From the NCBI GenBank assembly GCA_902799835.1, contig CADCCF010000004.1, positions 86,032 through 150,031 on the forward strand: 64,000 nucleotides of DNA. Reading direction: 5' to 3'. Positions within the stretch are counted from its first letter, which is position 1; every line of letters begins with the position of its first letter. Positions 1-7,714 of the stretch are shown in pieces. The notes below the pieces were generated by a model. It did no database searches, had not been told where the DNA came from, and saw nothing but the letters and a program-made list of their open reading frames with translations. Origin of the DNA: an uncultured Pseudomonadota bacterium. Lineage in GTDB: Bacteria; Pseudomonadota; Alphaproteobacteria; RF32; CAG-239. Position numbers and translations under genes: made by a program.

Positions 1-15
1 TATTCAATCGATTGA

Positions 16-44
16 TTGACATTTAAAATTTTTTGATTTATAAC
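16..44 (+). promoter_or_regulatory. Sigma-70-type promoter of the FadL-like gene
   Basis: TTGACA (16-21), a 17-base spacer and TATAAC (39-44) lie 38 bases upstream of the start codon. The match to the housekeeping consensus is close; the assignment is inference from sequence. Confidence 0.6.
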
Positions 45-81
45 TCCTTTTGTATTTTGAAACTATCAAGGAGTTTATAAA

Positions 82-1305
82 TTGAAAAAATTAGTAACTT
101 TCACTGCTTTGGCCACTGTTTTGGCTATTGCCAATAATGCTAACGCCGCCGGATTCCACTTGAGAGAACAATCCGCCGCTGCTCAAGGTAACGCTTTTGC
201 CGGTGCCACTGCCGGAGCCGAAAATCCGTCTTATGCTTATTTCAATGTTGCCGGCTTAACCCGCCACAAAGGTACACAAATCAATGCCGGAGGCACTTAT
301 ATTGCTCCTGCTGCTGAGGCTCACAATATAAATCATACAGCTGATGAGCAGCACAATATTGTTCATGCTGCTGTTGCTCCTAACGGCACAATGTCTTATC
401 AGCTTGATGACAAAACCGTTTTAGGTTTAGGCTTAAATGTTCCCTTCGGCATGATTACCAAATACAGCGGCAACTGGGCAGGATCAAATCATGGTGTTAC
501 TTCGCGTGTTCACTCTCTGGCAATTACTCCGATGGCTGCTCGCAAAGTTACCGATAAATTATCTTTGGGAGCCGGTTTTGTCGTTGAACATATACGCGCC
601 CGTTTAACTAATACTTCCCTCGCTTTGGGCAACAAAGATGTTGCAGTTCATGGTGACACCACTGATATCGGTTATCAATTAGGTGCTATGTATGAGCTCA
701 ATGACAACACTCGTTTTGGTGTTGGCTACCGCAGTGAAATGAAACATAAAATCCAAGGTAAAATGGAATCTTCTGCTTCGTCTGGTTTCGTAAATCAAGA
801 TATCAGCGCTGACTTGGATGTTCCCGCTATGTTATCATTAGGTGCTTACCACAAACTCAATGATAAATGGGAATTGATGGCTGAATATCAGCGCGTTTAT
901 TGGTCATCTTTTGATCGCTTAGACTTTGTTGGTAAAAATGTTCCTGGTGTCATAAGTCGTGTATATGAAAAATGGCGTGATACCAACTTCTATGCTTTGG
1001 GTGCATCTTATCAAATCGACAATCAGTGGAAAGCTCGCTTCGGTGTAGCTTTTGACCAAGCTGCTGTTAAGAGAGCCAATCGCACACCACGCATTCCCGA
1101 TTCTGATCGTATTTGGTATTCAGCTGGGTTAAACTATCAATATAATGATAAATTGAGTTTTGACATGGCCTTTACTTATATCAAAGCTAAAAACGCTGTT
1201 GTAAATTCAGTAGAAAACCAACAATATGGACCATCAAGTCCTGTTTATGCCGAATACAAAAACTCGGTTAAAATTTGGGGTTTATCTTTGAACTACAAGT
1301 TCTAA
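82..1305 (+). CDS. FadL/OmpP1-family outer membrane transport protein
   Basis: A 407-residue outer-membrane beta-barrel protein of the FadL family, which lets long-chain fatty acids or other hydrophobic compounds cross the outer membrane. A signal peptide of about 22 residues ends at ANNANAA. The mature N-terminus (GFHLREQSAAAQGNAFAGATA) is the FadL hatch region, with NVAG in place of the usual NPAG/NPAA. Many amphipathic strands follow and the chain ends in an aromatic residue (NYKF), as expected for BAM insertion. The start is TTG at 82, chosen because AAGGAG at 68-73 is well spaced and the signal peptide begins there. Its own promoter and terminator make it monocistronic. The true substrate cannot be told from sequence. 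Confidence 0.88.
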   Translation: MKKLVTFTALATVLAIANNANAAGFHLREQSAAAQGNAFAGATAGAENPSYAYFNVAGLTRHKGTQINAGGTYIAPAAEAHNINHTADEQHNIVHAAVAPNGTMSYQLDDKTVLGLGLNVPFGMITKYSGNWAGSNHGVTSRVHSLAITPMAARKVTDKLSLGAGFVVEHIRARLTNTSLALGNKDVAVHGDTTDIGYQLGAMYELNDNTRFGVGYRSEMKHKIQGKMESSASSGFVNQDISADLDVPAMLSLGAYHKLNDKWELMAEYQRVYWSSFDRLDFVGKNVPGVISRVYEKWRDTNFYALGASYQIDNQWKARFGVAFDQAAVKRANRTPRIPDSDRIWYSAGLNYQYNDKLSFDMAFTYIKAKNAVVNSVENQQYGPSSPVYAEYKNSVKIWGLSLNYKF

Positions 1306-1329
1306 GAATAATTATTCACCATACTTTAA

Positions 1330-1362
1330 TGCCCTTGATAGCACTATCAAGGGCATTTTTAA
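1330..1362 (+). terminator. Rho-independent terminator after the FadL-like gene
   Basis: An 11-bp perfect stem (1330-1340 with 1345-1355), a GCAC loop and a following T-run. Confidence 0.85.
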
Positions 1363-1489
1363 TTTTCTTAAGCAAACAACATTATTAAGATTATCAAAAC
1401 AAAAGCAATTTTTCCAATATTTTGCATAAACACCCCGCCCATTGTCAAACCATCAATGAGCATATAGTGAATATAGATTCTTTTTCAAA

Positions 1490-2131
1490 CTAGTGATAAG
1501 TTCTAATCAAAGAACTTAAGATTCCTTGAATTTTTACTCTTCCGGCCGCCAATTTACGAGTTTGATAAGCGCTGTTTTGCGGTATCAACTCAACATAGGC
1601 TCCTGATTTTTTAATTTTTTTCAAAGTTGCTTCCGTATTATCGACCAAAGCCACTACAATATCGCCGTTATTGGCGGTTTCGGTTCTTTTTATAATGACA
1701 GTGTCGCCATCCATAATTCCGGCTTCAATCATTGAATCCCCCTCAATAGTCAAGGCATAATAATCGCCACCATAAACCAAGGCTGCCGGAATACTCAATT
1801 TATCGTTCTCGTTAGCAATCGCCTCTATCGGGGTTCCTGCTGCAATTTTACCATAAAGAGGTATTTCTACCGCCGGAGTAGCCTTTTCTGTCGGCACCAC
1901 TACATTAGACGGTTTTACTTTTGGCAATCGTAACACTTCCAAAGCTCTGGCCTTGTGCGGCAATTTACGAATAAAATTGCGCTCCACAAGAGCATCAATC
2001 AAAGCATGAATTCCGGATTTTGATTTTAAGCCGATAGCATTTTTCATTTCATCAAATGACGGACAACATCCGGTTTCTTTGATGGTTTTATGAATAAACA
2101 GCAACAAATTATATTGTTTTGGTGTTAACAT
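1490..2131 (-). CDS. lexA: LexA SOS repressor/protease
   Basis: Transcriptional repressor of the SOS regulon that self-cleaves when RecA filaments form. The 213 residues comprise an N-terminal winged helix-turn-helix (about 1-65), a linker, and a C-terminal S24 peptidase domain. The scissile Ala98-Gly99 (KIAAGT), catalytic Ser133 (GDSMIEAG) and Lys171 (ATLKK) are all present, so the protein should be cleavable. Length is normal for the family. An alphaproteobacterial-type SOS box lies in its own promoter, so autoregulation is expected. The gene is divergent from lysS. Confidence 0.95.
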   Translation of the reverse strand: MLTPKQYNLLLFIHKTIKETGCCPSFDEMKNAIGLKSKSGIHALIDALVERNFIRKLPHKARALEVLRLPKVKPSNVVVPTEKATPAVEIPLYGKIAAGTPIEAIANENDKLSIPAALVYGGDYYALTIEGDSMIEAGIMDGDTVIIKRTETANNGDIVVALVDNTEATLKKIKKSGAYVELIPQNSAYQTRKLAAGRVKIQGILSSLIRTYH

Positions 2132-2153
2132 AATGCAGCTCCTTAATTAATTT

Positions 2154-2168
2154 GTTCTAGTTTAGTTC
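2154..2168 (-). promoter_or_regulatory. Alphaproteobacterial LexA (SOS) box, GTTC-N7-GTTC
   Basis: GTTC at 2154-2157 and GTTC at 2165-2168 are separated by exactly seven bases, 22 bases upstream of the lexA start codon. This direct-repeat form is the known operator of alphaproteobacterial LexA and differs from the E. coli CTG-N10-CAG palindrome. Confidence 0.82.
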
Positions 2169-2300
2169 TATTAAAAACATTTTGTCAAGTCAAAAAAAAT
2201 TATCTTTGCCGATTTAACTGTATTTTTTATTTGAAAATAAATTAACTTGCTATTATAGTAGGTGAAGTTTTTTTATAGTAAACATTAATAGGAATACATC

Positions 2301-3773
2301 ATGTCTAACGAAACTAATATTCATCGTGAATCACGTTTAAATAAGCTACACGACTTGCAAGAAAAAGGCTATAACCCCTACCCTTATTGCTTTAAGCCCA
2401 ATGCCAAGGCTGCCAACTTGCAAGAAAAATATAAAGATTTGGAAGCCGGCGCCGATACTGAAGACAGGGTAACTATTGCCGGACGCGCCATGGCTGTGCG
2501 TAATAACGGAATGTTTATTGATGTTAAGGACATGAGTGGCAAAATCCAAGCTTTTTGCCACAAAAACCATTTACCGGAAGAAGATTTGGCTTTGCTTAAA
2601 GACTTGGATGTCGGTGACATTGTCGGAATTTCCGGCTATGTTCGTCGCACCCCGCGCGGAGAGTTATCAATTGCTGCCGAACATTTTGATATCATATCAA
2701 AATCACTGCAGGCTTTGCCGGAAAAATTCCACGGCCTGACCGATATTGATGCCCGTTATCGTCAACGTTATGTCGATTTTATCATGAATGATGATAGCAA
2801 AGAAATTTATCGCAAACGTTGCGAGATTATCTCCGCTGTTCGTCGTTACTTTGAAGAAAATGACTTTTTGGAAGTTGAAACTCCGATGTTGCACCCTATT
2901 ATGGGCGGTGCTTCAGCTAAACCTTTCATCACTCATCACAACACTTTGGATATGGATTTATATTTGCGTATTGCCCCCGAATTGTATTTGAAAAAATTGG
3001 TTGTCGGTGGTTTTGATCGCGTATTTGAAATCGGACGCAACTTCCGCAATGAAGGCATTGATAAAACTCATAATCCTGAATTTACCGCTTTGGAAGCTTA
3101 TCAAGCTTATGCTGACTACAATGATATGGCCGAACTTATTCCTAATCTGTTGCGCTATGTTGCTCAAAAAGTTTTGGGTACAACCATAATCAATGTTAAC
3201 GGCAATGAAATTGATTTAAGCAAGCCATTTGCTCGTAAATCAATGATTGATTTGGTAAAAGAAGCTACCGGAGCTGATTTCTTGAGTGTTGAAACTTTGG
3301 AAGATGCTATCGCTTTGGCAAAATCGGTCGGAGTTGATGCTTCTGCTTGTATTTCTTGGGGCAAAGTTATCTCTGAGGTATTTGATGCCAAAGTTGAGCC
3401 CAACTTAATTCAGCCGGTTTTGGTTATGGATATGCCGCGTGATATTTCACCTTTGGCTAAGACGCATCGCTCTAATCCACGTTTGGTTGAACATTTTGAT
3501 GCTTATGTCGGCGGTATGGAAGTCGGTTGTGCATATTCCGAATTATCTAATCCCTTGGAACAACGTGAACGTTTTGAAGCTCAAAGTAAAGATCGCGAAA
3601 AAGGCGATGATGAAGCACAAATGCTTGATGAAGACTTTATCAATGCACTTGAAAACGCATTTCCTCCCACCGGAGGCATGGGAATGGGATTGGATCGCCT
3701 GGCAATTTTGTTGACCGGAGCTGAAACCATCCGCGATGTAATTGCTTTCCCAACCTTACGTAAAAAAGATTAA
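2301..3773 (+). CDS. lysS: Lysyl-tRNA synthetase, class II
   Basis: Charges tRNA-Lys with lysine in the cytoplasm. The 490 residues are the usual length for class II LysRS. An N-terminal OB-fold anticodon-binding domain (about 55-150) is followed by the class II catalytic core, with motif 2 ([15 protein letters not shown], about 247) and motif 3 ([13 protein letters not shown], about 459). An ATG start at 2301 follows a weak TAGGA. The 3' end overlaps or abuts the deacetylase gene, suggesting cotranscription. Confidence 0.96.
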   Translation: MSNETNIHRESRLNKLHDLQEKGYNPYPYCFKPNAKAANLQEKYKDLEAGADTEDRVTIAGRAMAVRNNGMFIDVKDMSGKIQAFCHKNHLPEEDLALLKDLDVGDIVGISGYVRRTPRGELSIAAEHFDIISKSLQALPEKFHGLTDIDARYRQRYVDFIMNDDSKEIYRKRCEIISAVRRYFEENDFLEVETPMLHPIMGGASAKPFITHHNTLDMDLYLRIAPELYLKKLVVGGFDRVFEIGRNFRNEGIDKTHNPEFTALEAYQAYADYNDMAELIPNLLRYVAQKVLGTTIINVNGNEIDLSKPFARKSMIDLVKEATGADFLSVETLEDAIALAKSVGVDASACISWGKVISEVFDAKVEPNLIQPVLVMDMPRDISPLAKTHRSNPRLVEHFDAYVGGMEVGCAYSELSNPLEQRERFEAQSKDREKGDDEAQMLDEDFINALENAFPPTGGMGMGLDRLAILLTGAETIRDVIAFPTLRKKD

Positions 3774-4908
3774 AATATTGCAGAAATTTTCATCACTTAA
3801 GCTCAAATGGCTGTTGATTAAATGTTCGCGTTTAGTCGCAGCTTTGGCTTTTGTGATGTTTATTGTCTTTCATTTTGGCTCATCGAACACCCCTCAAAAT
3901 GACGAATCATTACCTGAAACTGTTTCAAACGGAGATGAAACTTATGTTTCAATGTATGAAAACTTCAACAATCCATCATCCACAGATGAATTGTCTTCAT
4001 CTTCACAAAATGAAAAATCGATCATCGAAAATCTTGATGACTACGACGAGATATCTTTGGCCGTTGAATCAGGAACCTCAACTGAACTAACCTATGATGA
4101 AGATATAACCAGATTATACGAAAATTTATATGAAGAAATTTTGCCTGACGACATAATTGACTTTAATCAACCTGAATCTACCACTAAGTTTAAAAATATA
4201 AGCGTCATCCCCACGCCAAAACCGGCTTATTTTGGTAAAAATCCTGTTATTGCCATCATAATTGACGATATGGGCATAAATCATCGTCGCACTGCTGAAA
4301 TAAGTTCACTTACCTATCCCCTCACTGCATCTTTTTTAACCTATGGCACTCATATTGATGAACAGGTCAATCATTCACAAATTTCGGGACATGAAATTAT
4401 GTTGCATGCACCGATGGAAGCTTTGAGTTCAACCGACAATGCTCCTGATGTTTTAACCACCGATATGTCACTGCAAGAAATCAAAGATAAGTTTTCTGCT
4501 ATGTTGCAAAAAGTTAAAAACATCAAAGGGGTTAATAACCATATGGGAAGCAAGTTGACCCAAGATAAGGAAAAAATGCTTGCTGTCATGGAAGTCATCA
4601 AAGAACATAATCTATTTTTCCTTGATTCACGAACATCGGCAAAGTCTGTTGCGGATAAAGCTGCCCAAGAAATGAAAGTTAAATATGCCACTCGTAATAT
4701 ATTTTTAGATAATAACAACGACAAAGCTTATATTCTTAAACAACTAGAACACACCGAAAACCTGGCTCGTAAAAATGGTTATGCCATTGCCATCGGACAC
4801 CCCAAAAGCCAAACCGTTGCCGCTTTGCAAGAATGGCTACCATCCTTGCAAAATAAAGGCATAAAATTGGTACATTTAAGCGAAATTATTAATATTTTAA
4901 ACCCATAA
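3742..4908 (+). CDS. Divergent polysaccharide deacetylase family protein (YibQ-like)
   Basis: Envelope-anchored member of the divergent polysaccharide deacetylase family (PF04748, NodB-like fold). A membrane anchor near residues 20-47 is followed by an acidic low-complexity stretch and then the catalytic-like domain: an Asp-Asp pair ([12 protein letters not shown], about 173), HAPMEA, NNHMGSK, FLDSRTS and IGHPKSQT. Its substrate is not known; related proteins sit with cell-division and peptidoglycan genes. The start is uncertain: TTG at 3742 overlaps lysS by 32 bases, while the in-frame TTG at 3778, just past the lysS stop, gives a shorter N-terminus that keeps the anchor. Neither has a clear Shine-Dalgarno. 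Probably cotranscribed with lysS. Confidence 0.8.
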   Translation: MLSQPYVKKIKILQKFSSLKLKWLLIKCSRLVAALAFVMFIVFHFGSSNTPQNDESLPETVSNGDETYVSMYENFNNPSSTDELSSSSQNEKSIIENLDDYDEISLAVESGTSTELTYDEDITRLYENLYEEILPDDIIDFNQPESTTKFKNISVIPTPKPAYFGKNPVIAIIIDDMGINHRRTAEISSLTYPLTASFLTYGTHIDEQVNHSQISGHEIMLHAPMEALSSTDNAPDVLTTDMSLQEIKDKFSAMLQKVKNIKGVNNHMGSKLTQDKEKMLAVMEVIKEHNLFFLDSRTSAKSVADKAAQEMKVKYATRNIFLDNNNDKAYILKQLEHTENLARKNGYAIAIGHPKSQTVAALQEWLPSLQNKGIKLVHLSEIINILNP

Positions 4909-4942
4909 AAAAAGGGGTCTGATTATTTATCAGAGCCCTTTT
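4909..4942. terminator. Bidirectional terminator between convergent genes
   Basis: The inverted repeat AAAGGGGTCTGA/TCAGAGCCCTTT has A and T tracts on its two sides. It sits between the deacetylase stop and the end of the opposing gene, which it partly overlaps. Confidence 0.65.
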
Positions 4943-5624
4943 GTTTTACTTGGCGTCTTATTATGTTGACAACTCGTCTTTTACGGAAAATACCCTTGAC
5001 CTGCAATTTATCGGCCAACCAATCTCGTGAAATACGATTTGCTTCCAACCGATCCCATATAAATTCTGGCCAGCGCATCCATTCATAAGAGGAGCTAACC
5101 AGACAATTAACTATTGTATTGTGATACGAATTACGTAACAACACATCTTTCAGATTAAAGCTACTACCCAAATCATCGACTAAAAACTCCTCTTGATTAA
5201 ATGGAAGAATTTTTACCAATGTTTTTGTTGCTGTATAATCCGAAGAATTGTCATTGATAATACACCAAGACGCATTTTTTTTGACAAATTTCACAATGAC
5301 TTTCACAACCATCTTGTCTTTATTAGCTTGCCATCCCATCCAAGATGGATATTGAGATGATGACCCCAGTTCGTCTTTTATACAAGCATAAACAAGTTCA
5401 AGCAATTCAGCTGTTTGAACTTTATCAATCTCATACAAATCACGAACATTTTCCATAATAGCAAAAAAAGCTATTTTCTTGTCATCGTCACTTGAAACTA
5501 CATCAGCAAAGTGATTAGTAATAATGGCAAACAACCCTAAAGCCTCCACCTCGCCGGCAGAATTGTCATTTGTGTAAGTCAACAAAGCTGTTCGAAGCTT
5601 TTTGTAATCTTCTTTCATAGGCAT
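4923..5624 (-). CDS. Hypothetical protein, orphan accessory gene
   Basis: I do not recognise this 233-residue, apparently cytoplasmic protein. It has no signal peptide or membrane segment. The N-terminal half is helical and acidic (about 1-90), the middle has a beta-rich stretch (MVVKVIVKFVKK, ASWCIIND), and the C-terminus is Trp-rich then strongly basic (FRKRRVVNIIRRQVKQK). It has its own TTGACA-type promoter and no Shine-Dalgarno before ATG (upstream bases are A/T only), like several other isolated genes in this window. Its end shares a bidirectional terminator with the deacetylase gene. Function unknown. Confidence 0.7.
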   Translation of the reverse strand: MPMKEDYKKLRTALLTYTNDNSAGEVEALGLFAIITNHFADVVSSDDDKKIAFFAIMENVRDLYEIDKVQTAELLELVYACIKDELGSSSQYPSWMGWQANKDKMVVKVIVKFVKKNASWCIINDNSSDYTATKTLVKILPFNQEEFLVDDLGSSFNLKDVLLRNSYHNTIVNCLVSSSYEWMRWPEFIWDRLEANRISRDWLADKLQVKGIFRKRRVVNIIRRQVKQKGSDK

Positions 5625-5654
5625 AAAAATTTAATCATAATAAAATTCGCGGTG

Positions 5655-5683
5655 AGTTTATATGGATTGAACTGTTTTGTCAA
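5655..5683 (-). promoter_or_regulatory. Promoter of the orphan gene at 4923-5624
   Basis: On the minus strand TTGACA (5683-5678), 17 bases, then TAAACT (5660-5655). Confidence 0.5.
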
Positions 5684-5712
5684 GAAAGCAAATAAAATTT
5701 TAAAAAAAACTC

Positions 5713-5741
5713 TTGACCTATAAAAAATTTACCTGTATATA
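5713..5741 (+). promoter_or_regulatory. tRNA-Glu promoter
   Basis: TTGACC (5713-5718), a 17-base spacer and TATATA (5736-5741) end 19 bases before the tRNA 5' end. Confidence 0.65.
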
Positions 5742-5760
5742 GCATAAGTCATTAAGCGAT

Positions 5761-5835
5761 GGTCCCATCGTCTAATGGTTAGGACATCACCCTTTCACGG
5801 TGGTAATATGGGTTCGAATCCCGTTGGGATCACCA
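5761..5835 (+). tRNA. tRNA-Glu (anticodon TTC)
   Basis: A 75-base cloverleaf. The acceptor GGTCCCA pairs with TGGGATC with one G-T wobble. The anticodon loop CTTTCAC carries TTC on a TCACC/GGTGG stem, the T-arm contains GGTTCGAATCC, and the 3' CCA is encoded. The 3' tail runs straight into a long hairpin, and a 27-base piece of it is repeated 164 bases downstream. Confidence 0.97.
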
Positions 5836-5844
5836 ATAAAAAAA
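5818..5844 (+). repeat. 27-bp direct repeat, copy A (tRNA-Glu 3' end; att-like)
   Basis: This stretch covers the tRNA T-arm 3' side, acceptor, CCA and the following ATAAAAAAA. It recurs identically at 5982-6008. A tRNA 3'-end direct repeat is the usual footprint of site-specific integration, though no integrase gene is visible here. Confidence 0.8.
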
Positions 5845-5874
5845 CTCCCCAAAGTGGGAGTTTTTTTATTGGTG
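5831..5874 (+). terminator. tRNA-Glu terminator: 19-bp perfect hairpin built on the tRNA tail
   Basis: CACCAATAAAAAAACTCCC (5831-5849) pairs perfectly with 5856-5874. The left arm includes the tRNA CCA. The T-run lies inside the right arm, so this probably terminates tRNA transcription. Confidence 0.75.
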
Positions 5875-5981
5875 TTTTCAACAGAGCTGAAGAAGCCATT
5901 GGTTCGGAATCGAAGTCTTTGCCGGTGAAAGTCGGCAAAGGATGAGATGAGCGAGCATTGCTAAAAGCATTTGCGAGCTCT

Positions 5982-6008
5982 ATCCCGTTGGGATCACCAA
6001 TAAAAAAA
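5982..6008 (+). repeat. 27-bp direct repeat, copy B (tRNA-Glu 3'-end duplicate)
   Basis: Identical to 5818-5844, but preceded by unrelated sequence, so it is a 3' fragment and not a second tRNA gene. Confidence 0.8.
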
Positions 6009-6039
6009 GCTCCTTAATGGAGCTTTTTTTATTGGTGAT
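5993..6039. repeat. 21-bp perfect inverted repeat with tRNA-tail arms
   Basis: 5993-6013 pairs with 6019-6039 around a 5-base loop. Both arms contain ACCAATAAAAAAAGCTCC or its complement. Confidence 0.8.
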
Positions 6040-6152
6040 ACGTAGCGAAGTTATTATTGTGAGCCGCGTAAGCGAGCGAAACAATGATTACGTAGCAAGT
6101 GACCGAAGCGAAGTTAGCGAGCATGTCAATGCGAGCTTTACGCAGCAAGAAC

Positions 6153-6196
6153 ACCAATAAGAAAAAGCTCCTCTTGCAGGGGCTTTTTTTATTGGT
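6153..6196. repeat. Third tRNA-tail hairpin, imperfect
   Basis: ACCAATAAGAAAAAGC on the left faces a GCTTTTTTTATTGGT arm on the right, with one bulge and a short GC-rich apical part. It belongs to the same family as the hairpins at 5831 and 5993. Confidence 0.75.
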
Positions 6197-6348
6197 AATG
6201 ATAACAACAGGGATTTGAACCCATAAAAATGGGTTTGAGTACAAGCGAGAGGCAAACGGAAGTGTGCCGGTGAGCGATATATCGCGAACGAGCGCAGTCA
6301 ACAAAGTAATCCAGCCCAACATCACCAATTGCAACACCCTCGATTTTT

Positions 6349-6543
6349 GAGGGTGCTTTTTTGTTTAATGAATCTATCAAATCGAAAGGTTTTCTAAGGT
6401 TATACGAGACTTGTTTATCCTTCATTTGCAAGTTTGACTATAAAAATTTTTTACTGTTTATATTGTATTTTTACAATAAATTTCCTATATAAATATTGAT
6501 AGCGCTATCATTATGTTAATTTTATATAGAAAAGGATAAAAGA
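6349..6543 (+). repeat. Regulatory direct repeat, copy 1 (about 195 bp)
   Basis: This segment is nearly identical to 7250-7445. Each copy ends at the start codon of a small gene and contains a terminator-like T-run, a promoter-like region and the palindrome TGATAGCGCTATCA. A possible promoter in this copy is TTGTAT-N17-TATATA just upstream of the palindrome. Confidence 0.85.
6497..6510. promoter_or_regulatory. Palindromic operator TGATAGCGCTATCA, copy 1
   Basis: A perfect 14-bp palindrome directly downstream of a TATATAAAT -10-like element, placed where a bound repressor would block transcription. It resembles operators of LacI-type regulators with a central CG, which is inference. The regulator is not in this window. 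Confidence 0.6.
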
Positions 6544-6544
6544 A

Positions 6545-6799
6545 ATGGTGAATAAATTAGCTACATCTGTTGGAAGATACGCAGTTAAGAAAATTGCAAA
6601 TAAATTTCTTGATAAAGCTGTAGAACGCATAAGTAAACCTTATGAAAGGCTAAAAAGAGAAGTATTTGGAATAAAGCCCTTAAATGTAGGAGAGAAAGAG
6701 CTAATTCAATGTTTGCAAAATAAGAAGAATAGTTCAAATTATTGCAAATCTGTCGGTGAGAAAGTAAGAAAAGTATATCACAAGACAGGAAAGTATTAA
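6545..6799 (+). CDS. Hypothetical small basic protein, cassette 1 first gene
   Basis: 84 residues, not recognised. It is Lys-rich and basic with no signal peptide; the N-terminal half is probably an amphipathic helix (residues 1-40), and two Cys lie near 56 and 67. ATG at 6545 follows AAAAGGATAAAAGAA (AAGGA Shine-Dalgarno). It is controlled by regulatory repeat copy 1 and followed by its own hairpin, then a small membrane protein. The same layout recurs in cassette 2, where the first protein has similar size but no obvious similarity, suggesting a swapped cargo. A toxin-immunity or peptide-export pair is one speculative reading. Confidence 0.65.
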   Translation: MVNKLATSVGRYAVKKIANKFLDKAVERISKPYERLKREVFGIKPLNVGEKELIQCLQNKKNSSNYCKSVGEKVRKVYHKTGKY

Positions 6800-6805
6800 T
6801 AATCT

Positions 6806-6837
6806 AAAAAAGGCAATATTTTTGATATTGCCTTTTT
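6806..6837 (+). terminator. Hairpin after the cassette 1 first gene
   Basis: AAAAAGGCAATAT (6807-6819) pairs with 6825-6837, ending in a T5 run. It may attenuate expression of the membrane protein downstream. Confidence 0.75.
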
Positions 6838-6871
6838 CTGAATTATTTTTATACTTGTGAAAGAGGTGTAA

Positions 6872-7135
6872 ATGGCAATGTTAAAGAAAATAGCTTTTTT
6901 TATTTTAGGTTTGATTGTGGTCCCATTGGGTGTCGGTTTACCATTCTTGTTTCTTGGATCGGATATTTATGAAGATGCCATAGAGTTTTTTGGTGGGGTT
7001 TATCTTATCATATATCTGTTAGTTCCTCTTCTTTATCGTAAAAAATTACAAGAATTTATATCTAACAGATATGTGTTTTACGGGGTTTTATATATCCCTT
7101 TCATTGTACTTTTTTTACTTGCTAAAATAGCATAA
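6872..7135 (+). CDS. Small membrane protein, cassette 1 second gene
   Basis: 87 residues with three predicted membrane segments (about 5-28, 38-53 and 67-85) and short charged loops (SDIYEDA, RKKLQEFISNR). No known family recognised. The start at ATG 6872 is supported by AAGAGGTG just upstream. It lies downstream of the first gene's terminator, so it may be read through or have its own promoter. By position it could be an immunity-type partner of the small basic protein; there is no direct evidence of function. Confidence 0.65.
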   Translation: MAMLKKIAFFILGLIVVPLGVGLPFLFLGSDIYEDAIEFFGGVYLIIYLLVPLLYRKKLQEFISNRYVFYGVLYIPFIVLFLLAKIA

Positions 7136-7249
7136 CATTTACTTTTTTGGATTTTTTCATAACATTCCATAGTGGCTATATAATACTCTTCAGAGAGTAA
7201 AAGTTCGAGATTCATCACATTGGTTTCACCAATAAAAAAACCTCCCCTT

Positions 7250-7445
7250 GAGGGTGCTTTTTTGTTTAATGAATCTATCAAATCGAAAGGTTTTCTGAGG
7301 TTATACGAGATTTACTTATCCTTCATTTGCAAGTTTGACTATAAAAATTTTTTATTGTTTCTATTGTATTTTTACAATAAATTTCCCATATAAATTTTGA
7401 TAGCGCTATCATTATGTTTAATTTTTAACAAGAAAAGGATAATAA
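7250..7445 (+). repeat. Regulatory direct repeat, copy 2
   Basis: Near-identical copy of 6349-6543, differing at scattered positions and near the start codon. Just before it (about 7203-7240) lies a tRNA-tail-like stretch (GTTCGAG, then CACCAATAAAAAAACC), so each copy is preceded by such a tail. Confidence 0.85.
7398..7411. promoter_or_regulatory. Palindromic operator TGATAGCGCTATCA, copy 2
   Basis: The same perfect 14-bp palindrome as at 6497-6510, at the same distance class from the start codon, so both cassettes should answer to one regulator. Confidence 0.6.
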
Positions 7446-7446
7446 A

Positions 7447-7689
7447 ATGCCAAGAAGATCAAATAACTATGTTGGTGATTGCTCAATTAGAGGTGTTACT
7501 AAGAAAGCTTACGAAGTTGCAAAAAAATCTAATGCACAAAATCCAGCCAAAACAGAAAATTCTATGGGAGATTTTTTGATTGGACGTTTACCAATCATTA
7601 AAAACTGGAATAGAGGCTTCAATTTAGGAAAAGCAGGATTTATTGCCCAACAAACCTATAATGAGACTTGCAAACATAGAAAAAAGTGA
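7447..7689 (+). CDS. Hypothetical small basic protein, cassette 2 first gene
   Basis: 80 residues, not recognised. It is basic, with a Cys near each end (GDCSIRG and ETCKHRKK) and a Gly-containing middle (GDFLIGRLP, RGFNLGKAGF). No signal peptide or membrane segment. ATG at 7447 follows AAAAGGATAATAAA. The regulatory region is almost the same as that of the gene at 6545 but the coding sequence is not, which is the pattern of diversifying cargo behind a conserved control region. The next gene starts 26 bases after its stop with a strong ribosome site, so the two form an operon. Confidence 0.65.
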   Translation: MPRRSNNYVGDCSIRGVTKKAYEVAKKSNAQNPAKTENSMGDFLIGRLPIIKNWNRGFNLGKAGFIAQQTYNETCKHRKK

Positions 7690-7714
7690 TTTAATAGATA
7701 AAAAAGGAGGTAAT

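Larger units (their letters stand above)
5836..6544. other. Gene-free mosaic of tRNA-tail fragments and hairpins
   Basis: About 700 bases without a credible gene. The tail motif ACCAATAA(A/G)AAA occurs in both orientations as three face-to-face pairs forming long hairpins (5831-5874, 5993-6039, 6153-6196). Between them are GC-richer stretches with smaller hairpins (for example 5917-5924 with 5933-5940) and repeated GCGAGC and ACGTAGC words. At about 6190-6220 the minus strand reads like a degraded T-arm plus acceptor. The regulatory repeat of the first cassette begins at 6349. Open reading frames here look like chance readings of repeats. Confidence 0.7.

Noticed and set aside
42..75. 8-bp inverted repeat AACTCCTT/AAGGAGTT that could hide the ribosome site of the FadL-like gene.
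   Set aside because: The left arm lies at or before the expected transcription start (about 51), so it would not be in the RNA from the promoter at 16-44.
6029..6337. 102-codon minus-strand open frame in the tRNA-tail mosaic.
   Set aside because: It runs through hairpins and tail repeats, has no ribosome site, and its translation mirrors repeat sequence.
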